64,000 bases of DNA. It comes from DASWLF01 sp963768765. Lineage in GTDB: Bacteria > Desulfobacterota > Desulfobaccia > Desulfobaccales > 0-14-0-80-60-11. Made by a program: the position numbers and the translations under genes. Below, one piece after another: positions 27,568-34,404 of the stretch; position 1 is the stretch's first letter; each line of letters starts with the position of its first letter. The notes beneath the pieces are model-generated. The model ran no database searches. It had not been told where the DNA came from and saw nothing but the letters and a program-made list of their open reading frames with translations. The DNA lies in the NCBI GenBank assembly GCA_963768765.1, contig CAVYJK010000020.1, positions 62,001 to 126,000 on the forward strand. Reading direction: 5' to 3'.

Positions 27568-27620
27568 GTCTTCCTTCTAAACCAAATAATAAGAAGTTAA
27601 TTTTCAAGACTTTTCTGCAC

Positions 27621-27713
27621 TGGCGGAGAGAGAGGGATTCGAACCCTCGGAGCGCGGTTTAGACGCTCACACGATTTCCAATCGTGCCCCTTCAGCCTCT
27701 CGGGCATCTCTCC
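27621..27713 (-). tRNA. tRNA-Ser (GGA)
   Basis: On the minus strand, GGAGAGA pairs with TCTCTCC as acceptor stem and the gene ends in an encoded CCA. The anticodon stem is CACGATT-GGA-AATCGTG, so the anticodon is GGA (serine). A long variable arm (GTCTAAACCGC region) and the T loop GGTTCGAATCC confirm a class II serine tRNA. Confidence 0.96.
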
Positions 27714-27732
27714 GCGCGTCTGCCATCAATTT

Positions 27733-27788
27733 GGTGGCACAGGCGTCCCGCCTGTGCCCTTTTTGCACAGGCTGGAAGCCTGTGCCAC
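27733..27788. repeat. CACAGGC tandem palindromes
   Basis: Two adjacent hairpins, GGCACAGGC/GCCTGTGCC and GCACAGGC/GCCTGTGC, in the spacer between two tRNA-Ser genes. Same family as 20-41 and 53633. Confidence 0.7.
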
Positions 27789-27895
27789 TATTTTCTCTGC
27801 CTGTTTGCTGCGAAAACCCAGGTCAAAGCCTGCGGCTACATATTAGGTAATTGCCAAATCCTGAACAACTGACTACTGGCCCCTGACCCTGGCCC

Positions 27896-28072
27896 CTATT
27901 TCTTCGGCTTGGGCACCAGGACTTCGTAGTCCTTCTTCTTATGCTCCGGCAGGGCATTATACTCTTCTGCGGTGATGATGCAATCCAGGGGCAGGCTGCC
28001 CATGTCGTCCCGGTAGACGTTATCTTTGCCCAGGTAAATTTCACAATTCTTGTTGATGTATTGCAGTCCCAT
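27896..28072 (-). CDS. Small 58-residue protein, unknown
   Basis: A short frame with a good GGAGG site 5-6 nt before ATG 28070-28072. The product starts MGLQYINKNCEIYLGKDN and ends EVLVPKPKK; it is hydrophilic, has two cysteines and no membrane segment. Codon use (many C/G third positions) matches the genome, and it is the only well-supported frame between the two tRNA-Ser genes. Function unknown. Confidence 0.6.
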   Translation of the reverse strand: MGLQYINKNCEIYLGKDNVYRDDMGSLPLDCIITAEEYNALPEHKKKDYEVLVPKPKK

Positions 28073-28159
28073 GGGAACCTCCCGGAGGGAAGAGCTCGAT
28101 TTTTCTCTTTTTTATCTTTTACCAAAAACCGAAAACCAGAAACCAAAAACCATATTTAA

Positions 28160-28253
28160 TGGCGGAGGGGGTGGGATTCGAACCCACGTGGGAGTGATTA
28201 GCCCCCAAGTCGATTTCGAGTCGACCCCGTTACGGCCTCTTCGGTACCCCTCC
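28160..28253 (-). tRNA. tRNA-Ser (CGA)
   Basis: On the minus strand the acceptor stem is GGAGGGG/CCCCTCC with discriminator G and an encoded CCA. The anticodon stem GTCGACT-CGA-AATCGAC gives anticodon CGA (serine). A long variable arm and GGTTCGAATCC T loop are present. Confidence 0.96.
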
Positions 28254-28343
28254 GGTTATAAGACGGTTTTCGGTTTTTTGTTTTCGGTTAGGGGCGGGGT
28301 TTCCCCGCTCCAAATAGGGCGGCGAGACGCCGCCCCTACATCT

Positions 28344-28796
28344 TCATCTCCGGGTTTTGAAAAACTCCTGGAGCAGCTCCCGGCATTCGGCCTCCCGGAC
28401 GCCGCCCAGCACTTCCAAACGATGACTCAACCGGGGGTCCTCCGGCAGGCGGCAGAGCGACACGCAGGCCCCGGCCTTGGGGTCCGGCGCGCCGAAGACC
28501 AGGCGCCGCACCCGGGCCAGGAGAAGCGCTCCCAGGCACATGAAACACGGTTCGATGGTAACATAAAGGCTGACCCCGGGCAACCGATAATTCCCCAGTA
28601 GGAGCGCGGCTTCCCGCAAGGCCAGCACCTCGGCGTGGGCCGTGGGGTCGCTTAGCCCGATGGGGCGGTTGTAGGCCCGGGCCAGGATCCGGCCTCCGTC
28701 CGCCACCAGCACCGCGCCCACCGGCACTTCGCCCGCGGCCAGGGCAAGCCTTGCCGCCTCCAGGGCCTCGCCCATGTAATAAAAATCCGATTCCAT
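28344..28796 (-). CDS. tadA: tRNA-specific adenosine deaminase
   Basis: Deaminates A34 to inosine in tRNA-Arg(ACG). The 150-residue CDA-fold protein has the zinc and catalytic motif AHAEVLALREAA (HAE, ~residue 53) and EPCFMCLGALLLARVRRLVFG (PCxxC, ~residue 83; positions given for the longer block). Family features such as VPVGAVLV and DPKAGACVSL are present. Length is normal. It sits next to the two tRNA-Ser genes on the same strand. Confidence 0.93.
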   Translation of the reverse strand: MESDFYYMGEALEAARLALAAGEVPVGAVLVADGGRILARAYNRPIGLSDPTAHAEVLALREAALLLGNYRLPGVSLYVTIEPCFMCLGALLLARVRRLVFGAPDPKAGACVSLCRLPEDPRLSHRLEVLGGVREAECRELLQEFFKTRR

Positions 28797-29048
28797 TTTT
28801 ATTATTATAAATCAAGAACTTGAAAAAGGGAGGGCTTAATCGAGGTAACAAAAGGGCAGGGATTTTCACCCTGCTGCCGAACCAGATTTACCTAGATAAT
28901 GTCAAGTAGCCCCTACTTTAAGAGTCCTTGGCTTGGGGGCTTTGGCGACCCTGGTTCAGCTACTGAATAAAAGCTCGGGGAACTGAAGCAGCAGCCGGAA
29001 ACGCCACCACCGGGCTTGCCCGCGGCAAACGACGGACATCCTGCCGAA

Positions 29049-29417
29049 TCACCCTTTAAACGCCAGAGCCTGGCCTTCGTATGCCCCCAGCAACTCCAGG
29101 GCCCGGTCTTCCTGAGCCAGCAAGGCCCGGCATTTCGCCGCGGTTCCTTCCTGGAGGGATGATTGCAGCAAGTCTTTTAAGGTCTGGCGCTGCCGGCGAT
29201 GTCCCTCAGCCAGCAACCGCAGGCGCAGGATCAGGAGCTGCGCCAGCACCGGGTCGCCGGCCCACTTGAGAAAGCGCAGGGCCCCGGGGAAGTCCTCCTC
29301 TTCCAGGGCCGCCAGGACCAGGTGGCGGTAATAGCTTTCCGGGAGGATTCCTGCGTCCGCCACCGGCCCGGCCAGGACCTGGCGGGTGAGGCGCACCAGC
29401 AGATTGAGCCCCAGCAT
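29049..29417 (-). CDS. Uncharacterised 122-residue protein
   Basis: Not recognised. An alpha-helical protein rich in Leu, Ala and Arg, with no signal peptide; the first helix (MLGLNLLVRLTRQVLAG) is amphipathic. The pattern of short helices resembles TPR-like packing, without clear repeats. It is the third gene of a probable three-gene unit (29813, 29419, 29049), starting 1 nt after the preceding stop, so it is very likely cotranslated with 29419. Between it and tadA (28797-29048) I see no gene. Confidence 0.6.
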   Translation of the reverse strand: MLGLNLLVRLTRQVLAGPVADAGILPESYYRHLVLAALEEEDFPGALRFLKWAGDPVLAQLLILRLRLLAEGHRRQRQTLKDLLQSSLQEGTAAKCRALLAQEDRALELLGAYEGQALAFKG

Positions 29418-29418
29418 C

Positions 29419-29739
29419 TCAGGCCTTCTGGGCCGCGATCCCCGCGTCCACCAGGTTACTCAGGATCTCCCGCAGCTCCGGCAAATCCCGGGTCAGCTTT
29501 TCGATGCGCTGCTTCACCTGCTGGTAGTCGTTGGGCCCGTCCTGGGCCCGCTCCAGGGTCTCTTTAAGCGTCCGGCCCAGGCGCTGGTCCAGGCGCCAGA
29601 GACCCGCGGCCGCGCCCAGCAGCTCCAAGAGACCGGTGGTCAGGTGGTGCCCGGTGATTTCCTGAATGGCCACTTCGGCCACCCAGCCGCCCAGAGCCCC
29701 CACCGCCGCGCCGGTCACGGACATTTCTTTGCTAGCCAT
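29419..29739 (-). CDS. Uncharacterised small protein with Gly/Ala-rich segments
   Basis: Not recognised. The 106 residues have glycine-rich hydrophobic segments (SVTGAAVGALGGWVAEVAIQ and LLELLGAAAGLW) that could insert in membranes, then a charged helical tail (DYQQVKQRIEKLTRDLPELR) that may form a coiled coil. It is the middle gene of the 29813-29419-29049 set. A GGGCGGG/CCCGCCC palindrome (about 29770-29802) lies between it and 29813. Confidence 0.6.
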   Translation of the reverse strand: MASKEMSVTGAAVGALGGWVAEVAIQEITGHHLTTGLLELLGAAAGLWRLDQRLGRTLKETLERAQDGPNDYQQVKQRIEKLTRDLPELREILSNLVDAGIAAQKA

Positions 29740-29812
29740 GTTGCCTCCCGCATTATGCTTCGTAGGGCTGTAGGGGCGGGTTTAAAACCCGCCCCTACGA
29801 AGAAGATGCCCC

Positions 29813-30073
29813 TTACTCTAAATCTTCTTTTTTGGTGTTGACCGCCCCCTGCCCCAACCGCTCAGCCAAGCGCTCCGTCTCCGCCAACATCTTGCCGATG
29901 TGCCGGTCTTTCTCCGCCAGGCGGCGCTTCAGGGAGCGGTTCTCAGCCTTAAGGCGACCGGCCTCGGAGTGTCCCAGCCAACCCCGGACCTTGATGGCCC
30001 CCAGGGTGAGAATCACTCCCAGGGCCGCCCCCAAGCTCAAACCCAGAAAGAAATCCAGTGCCTTGATCTCCAT
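29813..30073 (-). CDS. Small membrane-anchored coiled-coil protein
   Basis: Not recognised. The 86 residues hold one N-terminal transmembrane helix (FFLGLSLGAALGVILTLGAI) and then a charged coiled coil (RLKAENRSLKRRLAEKDRHI), a plan seen in many small inner-membrane proteins. The first 17 codons and 25 bp upstream are exactly duplicated at 30206-30281. The upstream region is a CCGAAAACTGAAAAC-type tail without a clear ribosome-binding site. Confidence 0.6.
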   Translation of the reverse strand: MEIKALDFFLGLSLGAALGVILTLGAIKVRGWLGHSEAGRLKAENRSLKRRLAEKDRHIGKMLAETERLAERLGQGAVNTKKEDLE

Positions 30074-30096
30074 TTAAAAACCGGTTTTCAGTTTTC
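30021..30096. repeat. 76-bp direct repeat, copy 1 (start of 29813 gene)
   Basis: Identical over 76 bp to 30206-30281. This copy includes the first 17 codons of the 29813-30073 gene and its A/C-rich upstream tail. Confidence 0.9.
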
Positions 30097-30205
30097 AGGT
30101 ATGATAGCCGCAGCCTTTAGCCGCGCTGAATTATAATCTAAGAAATGGCGCTCAAGGTATCGGGTGGGGCGGCCGTCCCTGGCCGCCTATTAAGGGCGGG
30201 CACGG

Positions 30206-30281
30206 AGGGCCGCCCCCAAGCTCAAACCCAGAAAGAAATCCAGTGCCTTGATCTCCATTTAAAAACCGGTTTTCAGTTTTC
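30206..30281. repeat. 76-bp direct repeat, copy 2 (orphan)
   Basis: Exact copy of 30021-30096, offset 185 bp. It carries an orphan start region of the 29813 gene that runs into unrelated sequence (a GGGCGGGCACGG palindrome region). The rest of 30074-30428 has no recognisable gene. Confidence 0.9.
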
Positions 30282-30428
30282 GGTTTTCGCTAATACCGGC
30301 TCAGTGGTAGGGAAAATTTTAGCATTTGCGCCGGCCACTGTCAATTTGGCCCCGAGGCCGGAAAGGCGCTTGTCAAGGCGGGGCGGTTCGTGACACAATA
30401 GGTCCCAAATCTTGCCCGAGGAGACCCT

Positions 30429-31721
30429 ATGAGCGACATCAAGGCCATGTACCGCACCGTGATGGCGGACCATTTCCCCCCGGAGATGACCATCCAGTTT
30501 GGGGATCAGAAGCTCGTCTACCGCAAGCGCACCTGGAAGCTGCCGGACCCCAAAAGCGGGGAAGTCATCGAAATGGGGCTCAGATACGGCGAAAACCCCG
30601 GCCAGGAGGCGGCGCTCTATGAACTGGTGGGGGGCCACCTGACCCTGGGGGGCTGCCACTTCCTGGACCCCGGCAGCGGCCTCACCAGCGCCATCGATGA
30701 GGCGGCCATGGTCCAGGCCGGCAAGCATCCCGGCAAGACCAACCTGACGGACCTGGACAACGGCCTCAACATCATCAAGTTTCTTCAGCGAAAACCTGCC
30801 GCGGTGATCCTGAAGCACAACAACCCCTGCGGCGCCGCCTGGGCGGAGTCGTTGGCCGAGGCTTACGACCAGGCCAATATGGCCGACCGCATCGCCGCCT
30901 TCGGGGGGGCCGCGGTCTTCAACCGGGCCCTGGACCAGGCCACCGCCGGGCTGGTGTCCCGAAACTACCTGGAGGTCATCGCCGCCCCGGACTTCGAGGC
31001 CGGCACCCTGGACATCTTGAAGAAGGCCAAGGACTTGCGCATCATCAAAATCCCCCACTTCGGCCGCCTGCAGCACCTGGTGCACTCCCGCTATGTGGAG
31101 TTCAAGAGCCTCATCGACGGGGGCCTCATCGTCCAGCAGTCGCCCCTGAACGCCATCCTCAAGAAGGAAGACTTCAAGCCCGCGGTGGCCACTCATCAGG
31201 GCAAGGAATACCGCTGCCAACGGGAGCCCAGCCCGCGGGAATACGAGGACCTGCTTTTCGGCTGGTGGGTGGAGCAGGGGGTGACCTCCAACTCGGTCAT
31301 CTTCGTCAAAGACGGCTGCACCGTGGGCATCGGCACCGGCGAGCAGGACCGGGTGGGGGTGGCGGAGATCGCGGTGTTCAAGGCCTACACCAAGTACGCC
31401 GACGCCCTGTGCTTTAAGGAGTTCGGTCTGCCTTACAAGAACCTGGAGTTGGAAATCCTTCAGGCGAAACGGGACGCCTCGGACCAGACGGCCATCGACC
31501 TGGCCACCCGGGAGGCCAAGGGGGGTCTAATCGGCTCGGTGATGATCTCGGACGCCTTCTTCCCCTTTAGGGACGGAGTGGACGTGGGCATCCGCCAGGG
31601 CATCAGCGCGGTGGCCCACGCCGGGGGGTCGGTCAGGGACTACGAGGTCATCGAGGCCTGCAACGAAGCCGACCCGCCGGTGGCCATGGTGTTTACGGGG
31701 CAACGCTGCTTTAAACATTGA
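30429..31721 (+). CDS. purH: AICAR transformylase (stand-alone PurH C-terminal type)
   Basis: Formylates AICAR to FAICAR in purine synthesis, using formyl-THF in the known family. The 430-residue protein corresponds to the transformylase half of PurH (sometimes called PurV); the N-terminal IMP cyclohydrolase domain is absent. Motifs: RYGENPGQEAALYEL (~residue 52), VILKHNNPCGAAW with the catalytic Lys-His (~134), and near the C-terminus GSVMISDAFFPFRDGVDVG and AHAGGSVRDYEVIEACNE. GAGGAGA lies about 6 nt before the ATG. The last 51 codons from FRDGVDVG are repeated three times downstream, coupled to REPIN-like palindromes. Confidence 0.93.
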   Translation: MSDIKAMYRTVMADHFPPEMTIQFGDQKLVYRKRTWKLPDPKSGEVIEMGLRYGENPGQEAALYELVGGHLTLGGCHFLDPGSGLTSAIDEAAMVQAGKHPGKTNLTDLDNGLNIIKFLQRKPAAVILKHNNPCGAAWAESLAEAYDQANMADRIAAFGGAAVFNRALDQATAGLVSRNYLEVIAAPDFEAGTLDILKKAKDLRIIKIPHFGRLQHLVHSRYVEFKSLIDGGLIVQQSPLNAILKKEDFKPAVATHQGKEYRCQREPSPREYEDLLFGWWVEQGVTSNSVIFVKDGCTVGIGTGEQDRVGVAEIAVFKAYTKYADALCFKEFGLPYKNLELEILQAKRDASDQTAIDLATREAKGGLIGSVMISDAFFPFRDGVDVGIRQGISAVAHAGGSVRDYEVIEACNEADPPVAMVFTGQRCFKH

Positions 31722-31736
31722 TACCAATCAAGGATG

Positions 31737-31796
31737 TCATTCTGAACGGAGCGCCGCGGAGTGAAGAATCTAGATTCTTCGCTGCGCTCAGAATGA
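31737..31796. repeat. TCATTCTGA palindromic repeat
   Basis: A ~60-bp imperfect palindrome centred on GAAGAATCTAGATTCTTC with TCATTCTGA and TCAGAATGA at the ends. A second copy is at 33947-34000. It looks like a MITE-type or structural dispersed repeat. Confidence 0.75.
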
Positions 31797-31892
31797 CAAT
31801 TTCAATAGTCGGTTTTCGGTTTCTGTTTTCCGTTAAAAAAAACCGCAGGGGCAGCTCACGAACCGCCCCTACCATGTTTTGGACCAGAAAAT

Positions 31893-31943
31893 GTAGGGTG
31901 GGCACTGCCCACCACATAAAAAGGCGGGCAATGCCCGCCCTAC
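31893..31943. repeat. REPIN-like element 1
   Basis: 51 bp: GTAGGGTGGGCA-TGCCCACC and GGCGGGCAATGCCCGCC hairpins, with outer GTAGGG/CCCTAC. Its first arm shares the core of the REPs bracketing the transposase at 42729. Confidence 0.85.
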
Positions 31944-31949
31944 ATTTTC

Positions 31950-32105
31950 TTTAGGGACGGAGTGGACGTGGGCATCCGCCAGGGCATCGCTGCCGTGGCC
32001 CACGCCGGCGGGTCGGTCAGGGACTACGAGGTCATCGAGGCCTGCAACGAAGCCGACCCGCCGGTGGCCATGGTCTTCACCGGCCAAAGGTGTTTTAAAC
32101 ACTAA
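31950..32105 (+). pseudogene. purH 3'-end copy 2 (51 codons)
   Basis: Encodes the last 51 residues of the AICAR transformylase from FRDGVDVGIR to CFKH plus a stop. It has no start codon in frame upstream except an internal GTG. Relative to the native end (31566-31721) nearly all differences are synonymous; the one replacement is Ser to Ala (GISA to GIAA). The 5' junction is TTTAGGGAC, directly after REPIN 1. Confidence 0.9.
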
Positions 32106-32205
32106 AAGACAATTCTTGGTTTTTGGTTTTTGGTTTTTCGTTTTTAGCTAAAAAACATCGTAGGGGCGGTGAGCGCACCGCCCTTATCTGTGCTGGACAA
32201 AAAAT

Positions 32206-32256
32206 GTAGGGTGGGCACTGCCCACCACATAAAAAGGCGGGCAATGCCCGCCCTAC
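32206..32256. repeat. REPIN-like element 2
   Basis: Identical in design to REPIN 1. It is preceded by a GGTTTTTGGTTTTT tract and a GGGGCGGTG/CACCGCCC hairpin, which together form the ~160-bp spacer of the 313-bp repeat unit. Confidence 0.85.
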
Positions 32257-32262
32257 ATTTTC

Positions 32263-32418
32263 TTTAGGGACGGAGTGGATGTAGGCATCCGCCAGGGCAT
32301 CAGCGCGGTGGCCCACGCCGGGGGCTCGGTCAGGGACTATGAGGTCATCGAGGCCTGCAACGAAGCCGACCCGCCGGTGGCCATGGTCTTCACCGGCCAA
32401 AGGTGTTTTAAACACTAA
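32263..32418 (+). pseudogene. purH 3'-end copy 3 (51 codons)
   Basis: Third copy, exactly 313 bp after copy 2. It encodes the same 51 residues as the native gene; differences such as GAC-GTG to GAT-GTA, TCG context and TAC to TAT are synonymous. Confidence 0.9.
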
Positions 32419-32518
32419 AAGACAATTCTTGGTTTTTGGTTTTTGGTTTTTCGTTTTTAGCTAAAAAACATCGTAGGGGCGGTGAGCGCACCGCCCTTAT
32501 CTGTGCTGGACAAAAAAT

Positions 32519-32569
32519 GTAGGGTGGGCACCGCCCACCACATAAAAAGGCGGGCAATGCCCGCCCTAC
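32519..32569. repeat. REPIN-like element 3
   Basis: Third REPIN, with TGGGCACCGCCCA in the first hairpin instead of TGGGCACTGCCCA. The spacer before it is nearly identical to that before REPIN 2. Confidence 0.85.
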
Positions 32570-32575
32570 ATTTTC

Positions 32576-32731
32576 TTTAGGGACGGGGTGAACGTGGGCA
32601 TCCGCCAGGGCGTCAGCGCGGTGGCCCACGCCGGCGGGTCGGTGCGGGACTACGAGGTCATCGAGGCCTGCAACGAAGCCGACCCGCCGGTGGCCATGGT
32701 CTTCACCGGCCAAAGGTGTTTTAAACACTAA
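32576..32731 (+). pseudogene. purH 3'-end copy 4 (51 codons)
   Basis: Fourth copy, again 313 bp on. Two conservative replacements (GVDVG to GVNVG and GIS to GVS) and synonymous changes (for example AGG to CGG). Same stop context AAACACTAAAAGAC as copies 2 and 3. Confidence 0.9.
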
Positions 32732-32824
32732 AAGACAATTCTTGGTTTTTGGTTTTTCGTTTTTAGTTAAAAAACATCGTAAGGGCGGTGCGCGCACCGC
32801 CCTTATCTGTGCTGGACAAAAAAT

Positions 32825-32875
32825 GTAGGGTGGGCACCGCCCACCACATAAAAAGGCGGGCAATGCCCGCCCTAC
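32825..32875. repeat. REPIN-like element 4
   Basis: Final REPIN closing the array. It is followed by CTGACCCCTGACCCCTG-type low-complexity sequence instead of another gene copy. Confidence 0.85.
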
Positions 32876-32940
32876 ATTTACTCACCTACATCATCATATT
32901 TGACCCCTAACCCCTGGTCCCTGACCCCTGACCCCTGCTT

Positions 32941-33875
32941 TTAGTCGTCATCATCTTCTTCGTCATCGTCGAAGGTCCTGGCCTTCCCCTGCTTTTTAAC
33001 CTTCTGGGCCATTTTGGAGACCGGCAGCAGCGGTTCCCGGTAGCCGTTGGCGGCCTTCACCAGTTCCAGGTAGCGCAGGGGGTCGAAGTTAACCTGCTGG
33101 TACTGCTGGTAGACCTTGCCCTTCGACAGGTAGCTGTGGATCAGGAGGCGCTGGAACTCCACGAAGCCCATGGCCTTCTTGAAGGCGATCTTCTGGCTCA
33201 TGAAGTTGGGGGTATGGTCCGGCAGTCGCACCGGGATGGGGTCGTCGGCGAATTCGTGGACGTGGTAGAGCCCCAGCAGGTGCCCCAGTTCGTGGGTCAG
33301 CAGGTTGGCCAGCCAGTTGCGGTTCAGGGAGCTCGTCCTTGGGGTCGGCGCTTAGCTCCGGGCCTGCTCGAAGCGCTTGAAGGAGATATGGATCGTAGAA
33401 AGGGGCAGGTGGGAATAGGCGCACTTGTTCAGGCACACCTGGAGGAAGCGCAGCCTGAAGGGCGGCGCCACGTTAAAGGCCTTGAAGCTCTTGTCCAGCC
33501 ACTCCTTGTCGGCTCAAAAGCTCGATCCGGAGGCGCTTCGCCGGCGCCAGGGGCCCGGGGTTGGGCCCGGCCGGGACATAGATCAGATAAACCCCCATAC
33601 GGCCGTAGAACTGCTGCACCTGGTCCTGCACCTGGGCGATCATGCGCCGGCAGTCGGCCAGCTCCGGGCTGGGAGAGACGTAGACCTCCATTTCCACCCG
33701 CTTGGGGGAGAGGTCCACCTTCCCCAGGTCACCGTAAGAGAAAAGGGTCTTTTCCTCCTGGGAGGTCAGGTCCCGGGCCGGGGCCGCCGCGGCCGACCAT
33801 AGGAGCCAGGACCAGAATAAGCACCAGGCCCAAAAGGCATTTCCCCTCGATGAAGATGGATTTCGTCTCTTTCAT
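32941..33875 (-). pseudogene. Exported metzincin-type metalloprotease, multiply frameshifted
   Basis: Reading across three frames recovers one secreted protein: start MKETKSIFIEG (ATG 33875), a hydrophobic signal-like stretch (WCLFWSWLLWSAAAAPA), VDLSPKRVEMEVYVSPSPEL, FYGRMGVYLIYVPAGP, RLRFLQVCLNKCAYSHLPLS, then the zinc site THELGHLLGLYHVHEF (HExxHxxGxxH, metzincin signature) and a C-terminal part ending EEDDDD. Breaks occur near 33853, 33513, 33355 and 33335, including an in-frame TAA at about 33352. Four or more indels in ~930 bp suggest decay or a low-quality stretch. The substrate is unknown. Confidence 0.65.
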
Positions 33876-33946
33876 CCGCTTCCCTTCCCCCTCACCCTAA
33901 CCCTCTCCCCCCATTGGGGGAGAGGGAATAAAGGCATCGTCATCGG

Positions 33947-34000
33947 TCATTCTGAGGGAGCGCCGCAACCGAAGAATCTAGATTCGTTCGCTCAGAATGG
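33947..34000. repeat. TCATTCTGA palindromic repeat
   Basis: Second copy of the element at 31737, with GAAGAATCTAGATTCG at the centre. Just before it, CCCTCTCCCCCCATTGGGGG forms a strong hairpin (about 33900-33927). Confidence 0.7.
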
Positions 34001-34146
34001 CAGACCTGGTCTTCCCTTATTCTGGTAATTCATTGATTATCTTAAGCATTTACCGTAAACCTAAATCCGAAAACCGAAAACCGCCCCTCCCCTCTTGCAA
34101 TCCCCGTGATTTTTTATAAATTTAAAAAGTTTGAGGAGGTTCTCTC

Positions 34147-34338
34147 ATGTCTTACGTCTGTGACATCTGCGGAAAACGGCCCCAGGTGGGCAATAACGTC
34201 AGCCACGCCAACAACCACACCAAGCGCCGCTGGAAGCCGAATTTGCGCCGGGTCCGGGCCCTGAAGCAGGGCACGGTGCGCTACCTCCGGGTCTGTACCC
34301 GTTGTTTGCGGTCTGGATTGGTAGCAAAACCGGTCTAA
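34147..34338 (+). CDS. rpmB: 50S ribosomal protein L28
   Basis: A structural protein of the large ribosomal subunit. The 63 residues begin MSYVCDICGKRPQVGNNVSH and continue NHTKRRWKPNLRRVRAL. The pairs CDIC and CTRC mark the zinc-binding (C+) form. GAGGAGG lies about 8 nt before the ATG. It appears monocistronic and faces the opposite direction to the RelA/SpoT gene. Confidence 0.95.
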   Translation: MSYVCDICGKRPQVGNNVSHANNHTKRRWKPNLRRVRALKQGTVRYLRVCTRCLRSGLVAKPV

Positions 34339-34343
34339 CCCGT

Positions 34344-34400
34344 AGGGGCGCACCTGCGTGTGCGCCCTCCCGTTAGGGCGGACACCTGGGTCCGCCCCTG
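34344..34400. repeat. Tandem GGGCG palindromes between rpmB and rsh
   Basis: Two hairpins, GGGGCGCAC/GTGCGCCC and GGGCGGAC/GTCCGCCC, between convergent genes. They may act as a bidirectional transcription block and belong to the GTAGGGGCGG-type REP sequences. Confidence 0.55.
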
Positions 34401-34404
34401 ACCC

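Noticed and set aside
27570..29048. SRP (4.5S-like) RNA near dnaX and tRNA-Ser
   Set aside because: The gene is often here in related bacteria, but I could not find the conserved GGAAGCAGC-type loop on either strand.
31893..32875. CRISPR array
   Set aside because: The periodic repeat is 313 bp with coding sequence as part of the unit, and the short repeats are palindromic REPINs, not CRISPR repeats with unique spacers.
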